Source: Microbacterium sp. 2FI
GTDB lineage: Bacteria > Actinomycetota > Actinomycetes > Actinomycetales > Microbacteriaceae
DNA length: 55,529 bases
Direction: 5' to 3'
Assembly: GCF_005502885.1 (NCBI RefSeq)
Contig: NZ_SCMR01000026.1
Location: 1 to 55,529 of the forward strand
Numbering within the stretch: position 1 is the stretch's first letter; every line of letters starts with the position of its first letter. This document shows, piece after piece, positions 1-7,226 of this stretch. A program made the translations under genes and the position numbers. The notes under the pieces were generated by a model. It was not told the DNA's origin. It saw only the letters and a list, made by a program, of their open reading frames with translations, and did not search any database.

Positions 1-246
1 GGGCGGGAGGGCGACGGCGTCCTCGTCGACCCAGGCAAGCGCGAGTCGCTGAGGAGCCGGAGCGGCATCGGTCTCGGCGGGGCTGGCGGCCGCGTCGTCG
101 CCGACGGGCGCGAGGGGCGCAGCATCCGTCTCCGGCGTGGAATCGACGTGACCCGAGCGGGTGTCGCTTTCGGCGACCAGGGGGACGTCGCCCGTATCCA
201 CGCGGCGCGCACGGCGCGTCGGCGCGGGGGCGTCGTCCAGGGTCAC
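1..246 (-). CDS. N-terminal fragment of unidentified protein
   Basis: An open minus-strand frame runs off the left edge of the window. The likely start is GTG at 246 (VTLDDAPAPTRRARRVDTG). The 82 visible residues are rich in Ala, Pro, Asp and Thr and look like a disordered acidic leader; the last part (PQRLALAWVDEDAV) may be where a folded domain begins. No signal peptide, membrane segment or catalytic motif is visible. It is divergent from the thiamine transporter operon, so the two share the short region 247-275. I cannot name the family. The call rests on codon usage typical of the window and on the absence of stops; the rest of the gene lies outside the window. Confidence 0.55.
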   Translation of the reverse strand, partial: MTLDDAPAPTRRARRVDTGDVPLVAESDTRSGHVDSTPETDAAPLAPVGDDAAASPAETDAAPAPQRLALAWVDEDAVALPP

Positions 247-275
247 CCCGTCACGATACCCCGGTGCGTCGGCGG

Positions 276-380
276 TATACTCATCGCGAAACCACGGGAG
301 TCCGGTGAGCCGGGCTGAGAGGAAGCGATCCACGCTTCGACCGTCGAACCTGATCCGGATCATGCCGGCGCAGGGAGGAG
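276..380 (+). promoter_or_regulatory. TPP riboswitch (THI element) with promoter -10
   Basis: The sequence holds the conserved parts of the THI box in order: CACGGGAG near 292, CTGAGAGG at 315-322, GAACCTGAT at 346-354, then CCGGATCATGCCGGCGCAGG ending in AGGGAGGAG. The last segment contains the Shine-Dalgarno of the next gene (ATG at 386). Ligand binding would therefore hide the ribosome site, so translational control is likely; no separate terminator with a T-run is visible. A TATACT -10 hexamer at 276-281 would start transcription close to the 5' edge of the aptamer (about 288); the -35 is weak. Known role of the family: repression of thiamine uptake and synthesis genes by thiamine pyrophosphate. 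Confidence 0.93.
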
Positions 381-385
381 AGATC

Positions 386-1030
386 ATGCACGTTTCCACG
401 TCTGAATCAACGTCCGTCGCACCAGCCGGACCCCCGAAGCGGGTCCTTCGCTGGCGCGTCGTCGACATCGTCGTCGCCAGCGTCATCGGCGTCGCATCCG
501 GCCTCATCTTCCTGCTGTGGAATGTCGCCTACCGCGGGCCCAGTGCCCTTCTCGAGCCGCTGCTGCCGGGACTCCAGGGGCTGCTCGACGGTCCGTGGCT
601 GTTCGCGGGTGTGCTCGGCGCGCTCATCATCCGCAAGCCCGGAGCCGCCGTCTTCACCGAGGTGGTCGCCGCCGGGGTCTCGGCGCTGACGCTCGTGGGC
701 AACACGTGGGGCGCCTTCCTCACGCTCGAGGCGGGCCTCATCCAGGGACTCGGTGCCGAGCTGGTCTTCCTGCTGTTCTTCTACCGTCGCTGGTCGCTCC
801 CTGTCGCGATCCTCGCGGGCATCGGCGCTGCGCTCGCGGGCGGCATCAACAACCTGCTGCTCTGGTACGCCGGCGCCGACATCTCGTTCGTCGTCGTCTA
901 CCTCATCAGCACATCGATCTCGGGTGCGGTGATCGCGGGCGCGCTGTCGTGGCTGCTCGCGCGCGGACTCGCCGCGACAGGCGCGCTCGATCGCTTCGCG
1001 TCCGGGCGCGAAGCGCGCGCACGCGTCTAG
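386..1030 (+). CDS. ykoE: ECF transporter S component, YkoE family (thiamine/HMP uptake)
   Basis: Membrane substrate-binding component of an energy-coupling-factor importer for hydroxymethylpyrimidine or thiamine. The 214-residue protein starts at ATG 386, just after the AGGGAGG that forms the end of the riboswitch; longer in-frame extensions would read through the aptamer and are not credible. About five or six hydrophobic segments are visible, e.g. IVVASVIGVASGLIFLLWNV and LPVAILAGIGAALAGGINNL. The family is recognised from these segments, from the TPP riboswitch and from the ykoD- and ykoC-like genes that follow. The stop (1028-1030) directly abuts the next gene. The precise substrate (HMP or thiamine) cannot be told from sequence alone. 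Confidence 0.9.
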   Translation: MHVSTSESTSVAPAGPPKRVLRWRVVDIVVASVIGVASGLIFLLWNVAYRGPSALLEPLLPGLQGLLDGPWLFAGVLGALIIRKPGAAVFTEVVAAGVSALTLVGNTWGAFLTLEAGLIQGLGAELVFLLFFYRRWSLPVAILAGIGAALAGGINNLLLWYAGADISFVVVYLISTSISGAVIAGALSWLLARGLAATGALDRFASGREARARV

Positions 1031-2506
1031 GTGACGGGCATGGCCTCCCGTCCCGCCGCCGTCGAGGCGCGCGGGTGGGGCTGGCGGCATGCGTCGCGCC
1101 ACGCATGGGCGATCCGGGATGCCGATCTCCGCATCGAACCGGGGGAGCGCGTACTGCTGCTCGGTGCGTCCGGGTCGGGAAAGTCGACGCTCCTGCACGG
1201 GCTCGCCGGTGTCCTCGGCGGGGATGACGAGGGTGAGCAGGCGGGTGCACTGCTCATCGACGGTGTTCCCGCCGCGCAGGCCCGGGGCCGTGCGGGGCTG
1301 GTCCTCCAGGACCCCGACGCCCAGGTGATCCTCGCCCGCGTCGGCGACGACGTCGCCTTCGGCTGCGAGAATCTCGGCATCCCTCGTGACGAGATCTGGC
1401 CTCGTGTCGGTGCCGCGCTCGAGGCGGTGGGGCTCGACGTCGCCCTCGATCGCCCGACCAAGGCGCTGTCGGGGGGTCAGAAGCAGCGGCTCGCTCTCGC
1501 CGGTCTCCTGGCCATGCGTCCGGGAATCGTCCTTCTCGACGAGCCGACCGCCAACCTCGATCCGGCAGGCGTCGCCGAGGTGCGGGATGCCGTCACGCGA
1601 CTGCTCGAGGCCCATCCCGCGACGCTCGTCGTCGTGGAGCACCGCGTCGAGGTGTGGCTGCCCCTGGTGAGCCGCGTCATCGTGCTCGGTGCCGGCGGCG
1701 TCATCGCCGACGGAACGCCTGACGCGGTTCTCGGGCGTGCAGGCGAGAGCCTCGCGGCGCGCGGCGTGTGGGTGCCCGGCATCCCGCCCGCCCATCCGTC
1801 CGCTCCGCAGCGGGCGGCCGGCGAGGTCCTGCTGTCGGCGACCGAGCTGGCCGTTCAGCGTGTGGCCGGACACCCCGTCGCCGCGGGGATCGACGTCGAT
1901 GTTCGGGCGGGGTCGGCCCTCGCGATCACCGGCCCCAACGGGGCAGGAAAGTCGACGCTCGGGCTCACGCTCGCCGGCCTGCTGGCTCCGGCAGCCGGTG
2001 CGCTCGTGGCGTCGCCCGGCCTCGCAGACGGCGCCGGGTCGACGCCGATCTGCTGGGCGTCGCGGCAGCTGCTCACCCGCATCGGCACGGTGTTCCAGGA
2101 TCCGGAGCACCAGCTCCTCGCCAAGACGGTGCGTGAAGAGCTCGAAGTCGGGCCGCGCGCGCTCGGCCTCGGCGCGGATGAGACGTCGCGGCGGGTCGAC
2201 GAGCTCCTGGACCGGCTGCGTCTCGCTCCGCTCGCCCGCGCGAATCCGTACACGCTCTCGGGCGGCGAGAAGCGCCGGCTCACTGTCGCCGCGGCTCTTG
2301 CGACGGCGCCGCGCGTCCTCGTGCTCGACGAGCCGACTTTCGGCCAGGACGCGCGCACGTGGGCAGAGCTCGTCGCCCTGCTCGCGCGGCTGCGCGACGA
2401 GGGATCGGCGATCGTCGCGATCACGCACGACCTCGACGTCGTCGAGGCACTGCATGCGGAGGTGCTCGCCCTGCGACCGGCGACGGGCGGCGGGGTCGCT
2501 CCGTGA
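1031..2506 (+). CDS. ykoD: ECF transporter ATPase, two fused ABC domains (YkoD)
   Basis: Energises the YkoEDC importer by ATP hydrolysis on the cytoplasmic face. The 491-residue protein has two complete ABC cassettes: Walker A GASGSGKS at about 45-52, signature LSGGQKQR at 146 and Walker B IVLLDEP near 166; then Walker A GPNGAGKS at about 301, signature LSGGEKRR at 409 and Walker B VLVLDEP near 429. Both Q-loops (VLQDPDAQ and VFQDPEHQ) have the DPD/E-Q form typical of ECF ATPases. In many ECF systems the two ATPases are separate genes; the fused form is normal for YkoD. The start is GTG 1031 with no spacer after ykoE; ATG 1040 in the same frame is an alternative. Confidence 0.93.
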   Translation: MTGMASRPAAVEARGWGWRHASRHAWAIRDADLRIEPGERVLLLGASGSGKSTLLHGLAGVLGGDDEGEQAGALLIDGVPAAQARGRAGLVLQDPDAQVILARVGDDVAFGCENLGIPRDEIWPRVGAALEAVGLDVALDRPTKALSGGQKQRLALAGLLAMRPGIVLLDEPTANLDPAGVAEVRDAVTRLLEAHPATLVVVEHRVEVWLPLVSRVIVLGAGGVIADGTPDAVLGRAGESLAARGVWVPGIPPAHPSAPQRAAGEVLLSATELAVQRVAGHPVAAGIDVDVRAGSALAITGPNGAGKSTLGLTLAGLLAPAAGALVASPGLADGAGSTPICWASRQLLTRIGTVFQDPEHQLLAKTVREELEVGPRALGLGADETSRRVDELLDRLRLAPLARANPYTLSGGEKRRLTVAAALATAPRVLVLDEPTFGQDARTWAELVALLARLRDEGSAIVAITHDLDVVEALHAEVLALRPATGGGVAP

Positions 2507-3291
2507 CCCTCCTCGACGCGCACGCGCGCACCGGACGCATGGCGGGGGTCAACCCGGTCGCGAAGCTCGGTGCGTCCGCGATCATCACGATCCCGCTCGT
2601 CCTCACCCTCGACGTCGTCTCGGCGACCGTCGCGCTCGCGCTCGAACTGCTCCTGATGCCGCTGGTCGGCCTCGGGTGGCGCGAGTTCTGGGCGCGCACG
2701 TGGATCGTGTGGGCGCTCGCGCCGCTCACCGGTCTCACCATCGCGCTCTACGGGCGCACGAGCGGCGAGGTGTATGTCGAGTGGCTGTTCGTGCGCGTGA
2801 GCGAGGGGTCGCTCGTGCTCGCGCTCGCGACCACGATCCGTGTGCTCGCGATCGCGCTGCCGTCGGTCGTGCTGTTCGCGACGGTCGACCCGACCGACCT
2901 CGCCGACGGGCTGGGGCAGGTACTCAAGCTGCCGGCGCGCTTCGTGCTCGGCGCTCTCGCGGGTCTGCGCATGGTCGGGCTGTTCCTCGACGACTGGCGC
3001 GCGCTCGAGCTCGCCCGGCGGGCGCGCGGCGTCGCCGATCGCGGTCGCGTGCGGCGCTTCCTCGGCATGGCGTTCGCGCTCTTGGTGCTCTCGATCCGGC
3101 GGGGGTCCAAGCTCGCGACGGCGATGGAGGCTCGGGGGTTCGGGGCACCGGGTGCGCGCACGTGGGCGCGGCCCTCGACGTTCGGCGCGGCGGAGTGGGC
3201 GCTCATGGCGATCGCACTCGCCATCGCGCTGATCGCGGTGGCCGCCGCCGTCGCGGCCGGCACCTGGAACTTCATCCTCGGCCCGGGCTGA
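2503..3291 (+). CDS. ykoC: ECF transporter transmembrane T component (YkoC/CbiQ family)
   Basis: Coupling membrane protein that links the YkoD ATPase to the YkoE substrate-binding unit. The start is GTG 2503, overlapping the ykoD stop (GTGA), which implies translational coupling; the product is 262 residues. It begins LLDAHARTGRMAGVNPVAKLGAS, where NPVAKL is the conserved entry of CbiQ-type T components. The coupling-helix region RARGVADRGRVRR and the later MEARGFGAPGART correspond to the family's conserved Ala-Arg-Gly coupling motifs. About five hydrophobic segments are present. It is the last gene of the riboswitch-controlled operon; a palindromic repeat follows 8 bases after the stop. Confidence 0.9.
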   Translation: MTLLDAHARTGRMAGVNPVAKLGASAIITIPLVLTLDVVSATVALALELLLMPLVGLGWREFWARTWIVWALAPLTGLTIALYGRTSGEVYVEWLFVRVSEGSLVLALATTIRVLAIALPSVVLFATVDPTDLADGLGQVLKLPARFVLGALAGLRMVGLFLDDWRALELARRARGVADRGRVRRFLGMAFALLVLSIRRGSKLATAMEARGFGAPGARTWARPSTFGAAEWALMAIALAIALIAVAAAVAAGTWNFILGPG

Positions 3292-3298
3292 CCCCTGA

Positions 3299-3363
3299 CC
3301 GTTTACGGACGGGACACGCCGTGTCGGCGGCGTCAAGGCGCGGCGTGTTCCGTCCGGAAACGG
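3299..3363. repeat. Palindromic intergenic repeat, family A copy 1
   Basis: The left arm CCGTTTACGGACGGGACACG (3299-3318) and the right arm ending CCGTCCGGAAACGG (3350-3363) form an imperfect hairpin of about 23-bp arms. It lies between the convergent ykoC and SRPBCC genes, so it may act as a bidirectional terminator; there is no T-run. The same sequence, CCGTTTACGGACGG(G/A)ACACGCCG, recurs at the right end of the window (55427-55529). It is therefore a dispersed element and not only a local terminator. Confidence 0.8.
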
Positions 3364-3381
3364 AGGTGCGCGAGAGCGGGG

Positions 3382-3894
3382 TCAGGGGCGGGGGGTGAGG
3401 TTCTGGTACGCCGGTTGCATCGCGGGGAAGTAGGTCTCCCACGCGACGGTGCCGGCATCCCGACCCATGTGCGCCGCCACCAGGCGGTCGAGGTAGTACT
3501 CCCACCCTGGGCCGATCGAGCCGACGTCCTCGCCGGGGTTCAGGCGCTGCCCGAACACGAGCAGCGTGGTCGGGCCCTTCTCGATGAGCTCGAACCACAG
3601 GTGCCACGATCCCGTTCCCTGCGAGGTGTCGCCGGCGAAGCGCCGCGGCGGATCGCACTCGAGGATCGTGTACTCCTCGGGCGGGGCCTCTTCGCCCTCG
3701 GCGGTCATGAAGAACACGACGTGGCCGGTCTTCGGGTCACCCTCCCACCGTCCGATCCATCGCTCGAGGCGCGCCGAGTCGGTGAGTTCGCGCCACACCT
3801 CGACGGCAGGCGCCGCGAACGTGCGGGTCAGGACGAGGTTGGGCTGTCCGTCGATCTCGGTCACGGTGCCGGTGATGGCGGCGCGGTCGGTCAT
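3382..3894 (-). CDS. SRPBCC/AHSA1-family ligand-binding protein
   Basis: Small cytoplasmic START-like protein of 170 residues; the family binds hydrophobic ligands or acts as an Aha1-like domain, and the ligand cannot be inferred here. The fold is recognised from LTRTFAAPAVEVWRELTD (first beta-strand and helix), RWIGRWEGDP, YTILECDPPRRFAG and LWFELIEKGPTTLLVFGQR, and from the C-terminal helix GWEYYLDRLVAAHMG. The start is ATG 3894, with GAGAGG six bases upstream; a longer frame to 3930 lacks a better ribosome site. It is transcribed alone, divergent from the SDR operon and convergent with ykoC. Confidence 0.82.
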   Translation of the reverse strand: MTDRAAITGTVTEIDGQPNLVLTRTFAAPAVEVWRELTDSARLERWIGRWEGDPKTGHVVFFMTAEGEEAPPEEYTILECDPPRRFAGDTSQGTGSWHLWFELIEKGPTTLLVFGQRLNPGEDVGSIGPGWEYYLDRLVAAHMGRDAGTVAWETYFPAMQPAYQNLTPRP

Positions 3895-3934
3895 GTCGGG
3901 CCTCTCTGTCGTCGGCATCCATCGTCGCACCGAG

Positions 3935-4050
3935 GTGGCGTCGGCGCCACGTGTTCATAATTCAGGATGATCGTGGCGGCGGCCGGCACGGAAGGCCGGA
4001 ATTCCGGAGATGTCGCCGACGAGCGGCCACGGATTTCCGGAGTTATGAAC
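3935..4050. promoter_or_regulatory. Divergent control region with three inverted repeats
   Basis: The 258-base gap between the SRPBCC gene and the SDR operon holds three symmetric sequences. One is GTGGCG-TCGG-CGCCAC (3935-3950). Another is the perfect 12-mer CCGGAATTCCGG (3996-4007), with a related ATTTCCGGAG at 4033-4042. The third is an outer pair, GTTCATAA (3953-3960) and TTATGAAC (4043-4050). They look like binding sites for a dimeric repressor controlling one or both divergent units. No regulator gene adjoins, so the protein is unknown, and I see no convincing -35/-10 pair. Confidence 0.4.
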
Positions 4051-4152
4051 AGCAGGCCCGCGCGTAGGCTGGCACCCGAGTGCCCGGAGGCCGCGCGCCT
4101 GGGACCCAGTTCCACGTATGGTGGAACCCGATACCGGTTCGAAGGAGAACAG

Positions 4153-4923
4153 ATGGACCTCACGGGCGCATCCGCCCTCGTCACCGGCGGTGCGAGCGGC
4201 CTCGGCCTCGCCACCGCGCGGCGCCTCGCCGCCGCCGGCGCGGCCGTCACGATCGTCGACCTGCCCTCATCGGCGGGCGCGCACATCGCCGCCGAACTCG
4301 GCGGCTCCTTCGCCGCCGCCGACGTCACCGACCCCGAGCAGGTCGCCGCAGCCGTCGCCACCGCAGCGGCTGACGGACCCCTCCGCGTCGTCGTGAACTG
4401 CGCCGGCATCGCGCCGCCCGCCAAGGTGCTCGACCGCGACGGCGAGCCGACGCCGCTCGCCGGCTTCGAGAAGATCATCCGCGTCAACCTGATCGGCACC
4501 TACAACGTCATCGCCCAGGCGTCGGCGGCGATGGCCCGCACCGAGCCCGCCGACGGCGCCGACGGCGGTGACCGCGGCGTCATCGTGAACACCGCGAGCG
4601 TCGCCGCCTTCGACGGTCAGATCGGCCAGCCCGCGTACTCCGCCAGCAAGGGCGGCGTGCACGCGATGACACTGCCGGTCGCCCGCGAGCTCGCGCGCTA
4701 CGGCATCCGTGTCCTCACGATCGCCCCCGGCATCATGGAGACCCCGATGCTCATGGGCCTGCCGCAGGCCGCGCAGGACTCGCTCGGCCAGCAGGTCCCG
4801 TATCCGCAGCGCCTCGGCCGCCCCGACGAGTACGCGCGTCTGGTGATGGCGATCGTCGACAACGGCTACCTCAACGGCGAGACGATCCGCCTCGACGGCG
4901 CGATCCGCATGGCCCCTAAGTGA
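4153..4923 (+). CDS. SDR-family 3-hydroxyacyl-CoA dehydrogenase (HSD17B10-like)
   Basis: NAD(P)-dependent short-chain dehydrogenase of 256 residues, most like the type 2 3-hydroxyacyl-CoA dehydrogenases. Cofactor motif TGGASGLG is at 11-18, the NCAG motif near 82, catalytic Ser149 in NTAS, and the YSASK motif gives Tyr162 and Lys166. APGIMETPML after the active site and the short C-terminus match the HSD17B10 type better than FabG. The start is ATG 4153, preceded by GAAGGAG. It is the first gene of a three-gene unit with a crotonase and another SDR, which supports a role in acyl-CoA oxidation. The substrate is unknown. Confidence 0.85.
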   Translation: MDLTGASALVTGGASGLGLATARRLAAAGAAVTIVDLPSSAGAHIAAELGGSFAAADVTDPEQVAAAVATAAADGPLRVVVNCAGIAPPAKVLDRDGEPTPLAGFEKIIRVNLIGTYNVIAQASAAMARTEPADGADGGDRGVIVNTASVAAFDGQIGQPAYSASKGGVHAMTLPVARELARYGIRVLTIAPGIMETPMLMGLPQAAQDSLGQQVPYPQRLGRPDEYARLVMAIVDNGYLNGETIRLDGAIRMAPK

Positions 4924-4942
4924 GCACGAGCAAGGAGAACCG

Positions 4943-5725
4943 ATGACTGACTCGATCCTCGTCCACATCGAGGGCGGGCTCGCCCGCGTGACCTTCAACC
5001 GCCCCGCGTTCCTCAACGCCATGGGGTTCGAGATGGGCCAGCGCTGGCGCGCGGTCGCCCACGAGGTCACGAGCGACCCGTCGGTGGGAGCGGTGATCCT
5101 GGATGCCGCCGGCCCCGCGTTCTGCGCCGGCGGCGACGTCTTCGAGATGGCGACGTCCGGTGCCTCAGGCGCCGATGTGACGCAGGCCGCGCACGTCATC
5201 CACGACGGCATCCGCACGTTCGTCGAGTCCGACAAGCCGATCGTCGCCGCCGTGCAGGGCGCGGTCGCCGGCGGCGGACTCGGCCTGATGCTCACCGCCG
5301 ACTACATCGTCGCGGCGGATTCGGCGAAGTTCGTCAGCAAGTACGCCAACATCGGCCTCACCCCCGACCTCGGCGTCTCGACGCTGCTGCCGGCCGCCGT
5401 CGGCCAGCGCCGTGCGCTGCAGCTCGTGCTGCAGGACACCACGATCGACGCTGCGACGGCGCTGGACTGGGGCCTGGTGACCGAGGTCGTCCCGCGCGAC
5501 GAGGTCGGCGCCCGCGCACATGCCGTGGCCGACTTCTGGCTGCAGAACGCGACCGCGGCTTTCGGGCAGGCCAAGCGCCTGGTCCGCACCGGCGCCGGGC
5601 GCTCGTTCGCCGAGAACCTCGACGACGAGGCCGCATCCATCGGCGCCCGCTTCGGCACCGACGACGCCCGCGCGCGCGTCGCGGCTTTCGCCGCAGCATC
5701 CGCCAAATCCGCCTCTCGCGGGTGA
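4943..5725 (+). CDS. Crotonase-fold enoyl-CoA isomerase/hydratase (PaaG-like)
   Basis: 260-residue crotonase-family enzyme acting on acyl-CoA thioesters. The CoA-binding and oxyanion-hole elements are present (FCAGGDVFEM; AGGGLGL). The two glutamates of true enoyl-CoA hydratases are absent: the first position is Gly114 (GGGLGL instead of GGGCEL), and the second falls in SKYAN with no Glu. NIGLTPDLG places Asp142 where PaaG-type delta3-delta2 enoyl-CoA isomerases have their catalytic Asp. I therefore favour isomerase over hydratase. The start is ATG 4943 after AAGGAG, 19 bases downstream of the SDR stop, so the two are one transcript. Confidence 0.8.
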   Translation: MTDSILVHIEGGLARVTFNRPAFLNAMGFEMGQRWRAVAHEVTSDPSVGAVILDAAGPAFCAGGDVFEMATSGASGADVTQAAHVIHDGIRTFVESDKPIVAAVQGAVAGGGLGLMLTADYIVAADSAKFVSKYANIGLTPDLGVSTLLPAAVGQRRALQLVLQDTTIDAATALDWGLVTEVVPRDEVGARAHAVADFWLQNATAAFGQAKRLVRTGAGRSFAENLDDEAASIGARFGTDDARARVAAFAAASAKSASRG

Positions 5726-5728
5726 GCA

Positions 5729-5804
5729 TGTCCCGCTTTCTCGGCCGACAATCCTTCTCCAGCCGAGAAATCGGGACACGCAACCAAGCAATCGGGACAC
5801 GCAG
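5729..5804. repeat. Palindromic repeat, family C (hairpin plus extra half)
   Basis: TGTCCCGCTTTCTCGGC (5729-5745) pairs with GCCGAGAAATCGGGACA (5762-5778) over 17 bp with one mismatch and a 16-base loop. The tail AATCGGGACACGCA is then repeated directly at 5790-5803. It starts four bases after the crotonase stop and ends before the next SDR, so it sits inside an apparent operon. It could attenuate or stabilise the transcript, or be a mobile palindromic element. I see no second full copy in the window. Confidence 0.72.
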
Positions 5805-5825
5805 AAGATGAAAAGAGCAGGAACC

Positions 5826-6665
5826 ATGACCGACAAGACGCTCGCCGGCAAGACCATCCTGATGTCGGGCGGCAGCCGTGGCATCGGCCTCGCGATCGCG
5901 CTGCGCGCAGCCCGTGACGGCGCGAACATCGCGCTGCTGGCCAAGACCGACACCCCGCACCCGAAGCTCGAAGGCACCGTGCACTCCGCCGCCGAGCAGA
6001 TCCGTGCGGCCGGCGGCAACGCCTTGCCGATCGTCGGCGATGTGCGCAACGACGACGATGTGACCGAGGCGGTGCTGAAGACGCAGGGTGAGTTCGGCGG
6101 CATCGACATCGTCGTCAACAACGCCAGCGTCATCGACCTGTCGCGCTCGCTCGACCTGCCGGCCAAGAAGTACGACCTCATGCAGGACGTCAACGTGCGC
6201 GGCACCTTCATGCTCAGCCGCGCCGCCGTGCCGATCCTCAAGGACTCCGAGAACCCGCACATCCTCTCGCTCTCGCCGCCGCTGAACCTCGACCCCAAGT
6301 GGCTCGGCGCCCACACCGGCTACACGCTCGCGAAGTACGGCATGACGATGGCGACCCTCGGCATGGCGGCGGAGTTCGCGAAGGCCGGCATCGCCGCCAA
6401 CACCCTGTGGCCCGCGACGACGATCGCGACGGCAGCGGTGCAGTTCGCCCTCGGCGGCGACATGATGATGAAGGTCAGCCGCACCCCCGAGATCTACGCC
6501 GACGCCGCCTACGAGATCTTCCTCAAGCCCGCGGGATCGTTCACCGGGCAGACGCTCATCGTCGAGGACGTGCTTCGGGATGCCGGAATCACCGACTTCT
6601 CGGGTTACGCCGCCGTTCCCGGCACCCCCGATGACCAGCTGTTCCCGGACGTGTTCCTGAACTGA
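5826..6665 (+). CDS. SDR-family oxidoreductase, HSDL2-like
   Basis: 279-residue short-chain dehydrogenase with the cofactor motif SGGSRGIG (14-21), the NNAS motif near 98-101, a Ser in the HILSLSPP stretch and the YTLAK pair Tyr166/Lys170. The sequences LLAKTDTPHPKLEGTVHSAAEQI and LSLSPPLNLDPKW are characteristic of the HSDL2 subfamily. The C-terminal SCP2 lipid-binding domain of the animal proteins is absent. Start ATG 5826 follows AGCAGGAACC; ATG 5808 is an upstream alternative. It is the last gene of the SDR-crotonase-SDR unit, separated from the crotonase by the family C palindrome. The substrate is unknown; a fatty acyl or similar lipid is likely. Confidence 0.83.
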   Translation: MTDKTLAGKTILMSGGSRGIGLAIALRAARDGANIALLAKTDTPHPKLEGTVHSAAEQIRAAGGNALPIVGDVRNDDDVTEAVLKTQGEFGGIDIVVNNASVIDLSRSLDLPAKKYDLMQDVNVRGTFMLSRAAVPILKDSENPHILSLSPPLNLDPKWLGAHTGYTLAKYGMTMATLGMAAEFAKAGIAANTLWPATTIATAAVQFALGGDMMMKVSRTPEIYADAAYEIFLKPAGSFTGQTLIVEDVLRDAGITDFSGYAAVPGTPDDQLFPDVFLN

Positions 6666-6697
6666 CCGGGGCGGCGCCGGTTCGCTTCGGGCGGGTG

Positions 6698-6786
6698 CCG
6701 ACTGCACGGGTTGTCTGCGAGTGCACGGGCTCCCTGCGCGGGTAGGTCGTGCACTCGCGGGTATGCCGTGCACTCGCGGGATAGGG
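6698..6786. repeat. Intergenic repeat, family B copy 1
   Basis: The segment is built from GAGTGCACGGG and its complement CCGTGCACTCGCGG or GTCGTGCACTCGCGG, two of each, arranged as a long imperfect palindrome. It is almost the same, base for base and in the same orientation, as 7227-7312. The two copies bracket one small VOC gene. Both strands have short frames giving similar peptides (MHGLPAR...CTRG), which is a by-product of the repeat and not evidence of genes. Confidence 0.8.
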
Positions 6787-6804
6787 CGGCGTAGATTGGC
6801 GTCC

Positions 6805-7185
6805 GTGGCGGTGCTGAGCCTGTTCCCGATCCTGTCGACCCGCGACCTGCCGAGGCTGGTGGCGTTCTACGAGCGGGCTCTGGGAGGCCGCGTCGACTTC
6901 CGGTTCGAGGATGCGGGCGAGGACGTCTACGTGTCGCTGGCGGTCGGTGCGGCATCCCTCGGCATCGGTCGGGATGCCGAGGCCCCCGATTCCGCGGCCG
7001 GCGACCGCGTCGCCCTGTGGTTCTACGTCGACGACGTCGACGCGCACCACACGGCGTTCCTGGATGCCGGAGGATCGTCCGTGCAGCCGCCCGCCGACAT
7101 GCCGTGGGGCGAGCGCGTCGCCCAGGTTCGCGACCCCGACGGCAACCTCGTGAACCTCGGCGCGCAGCCCGCGCAGCCCGCGTAG
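6805..7185 (+). CDS. VOC-family (glyoxalase/bleomycin-resistance fold) protein
   Basis: 126-residue vicinal-oxygen-chelate protein with two beta-alpha-beta-beta-beta modules: LSLFPILSTRDLPRLVAFYERALGGRV, then ALWFYVDDVDAHHTAFLDAGG ending in VRDPDGNLVNL. No specific enzyme can be named; members include lyases, dioxygenases and drug-binding proteins. The start is probably GTG 6805; no good Shine-Dalgarno is visible, and longer frames would extend into the repeat. The gene is isolated and lies exactly between the two family B repeats, unlike any neighbour. Confidence 0.8.
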   Translation: MAVLSLFPILSTRDLPRLVAFYERALGGRVDFRFEDAGEDVYVSLAVGAASLGIGRDAEAPDSAAGDRVALWFYVDDVDAHHTAFLDAGGSSVQPPADMPWGERVAQVRDPDGNLVNLGAQPAQPA

Positions 7186-7226
7186 CCCTCGCGCCCGCTC
7201 GCCCTCGCTCGCCCTCGCGCGCGCGC

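Noticed and set aside
161..385. N-terminal extension of ykoE through the upstream region
   Set aside because: It would translate the TPP aptamer; the ATG at 386 has the expected ribosome site and family N-terminus.
1855..3336. 493-codon antisense frame over ykoD/ykoC
   Set aside because: Opposite to two well-recognised transporter genes; composition typical of a shadow frame.
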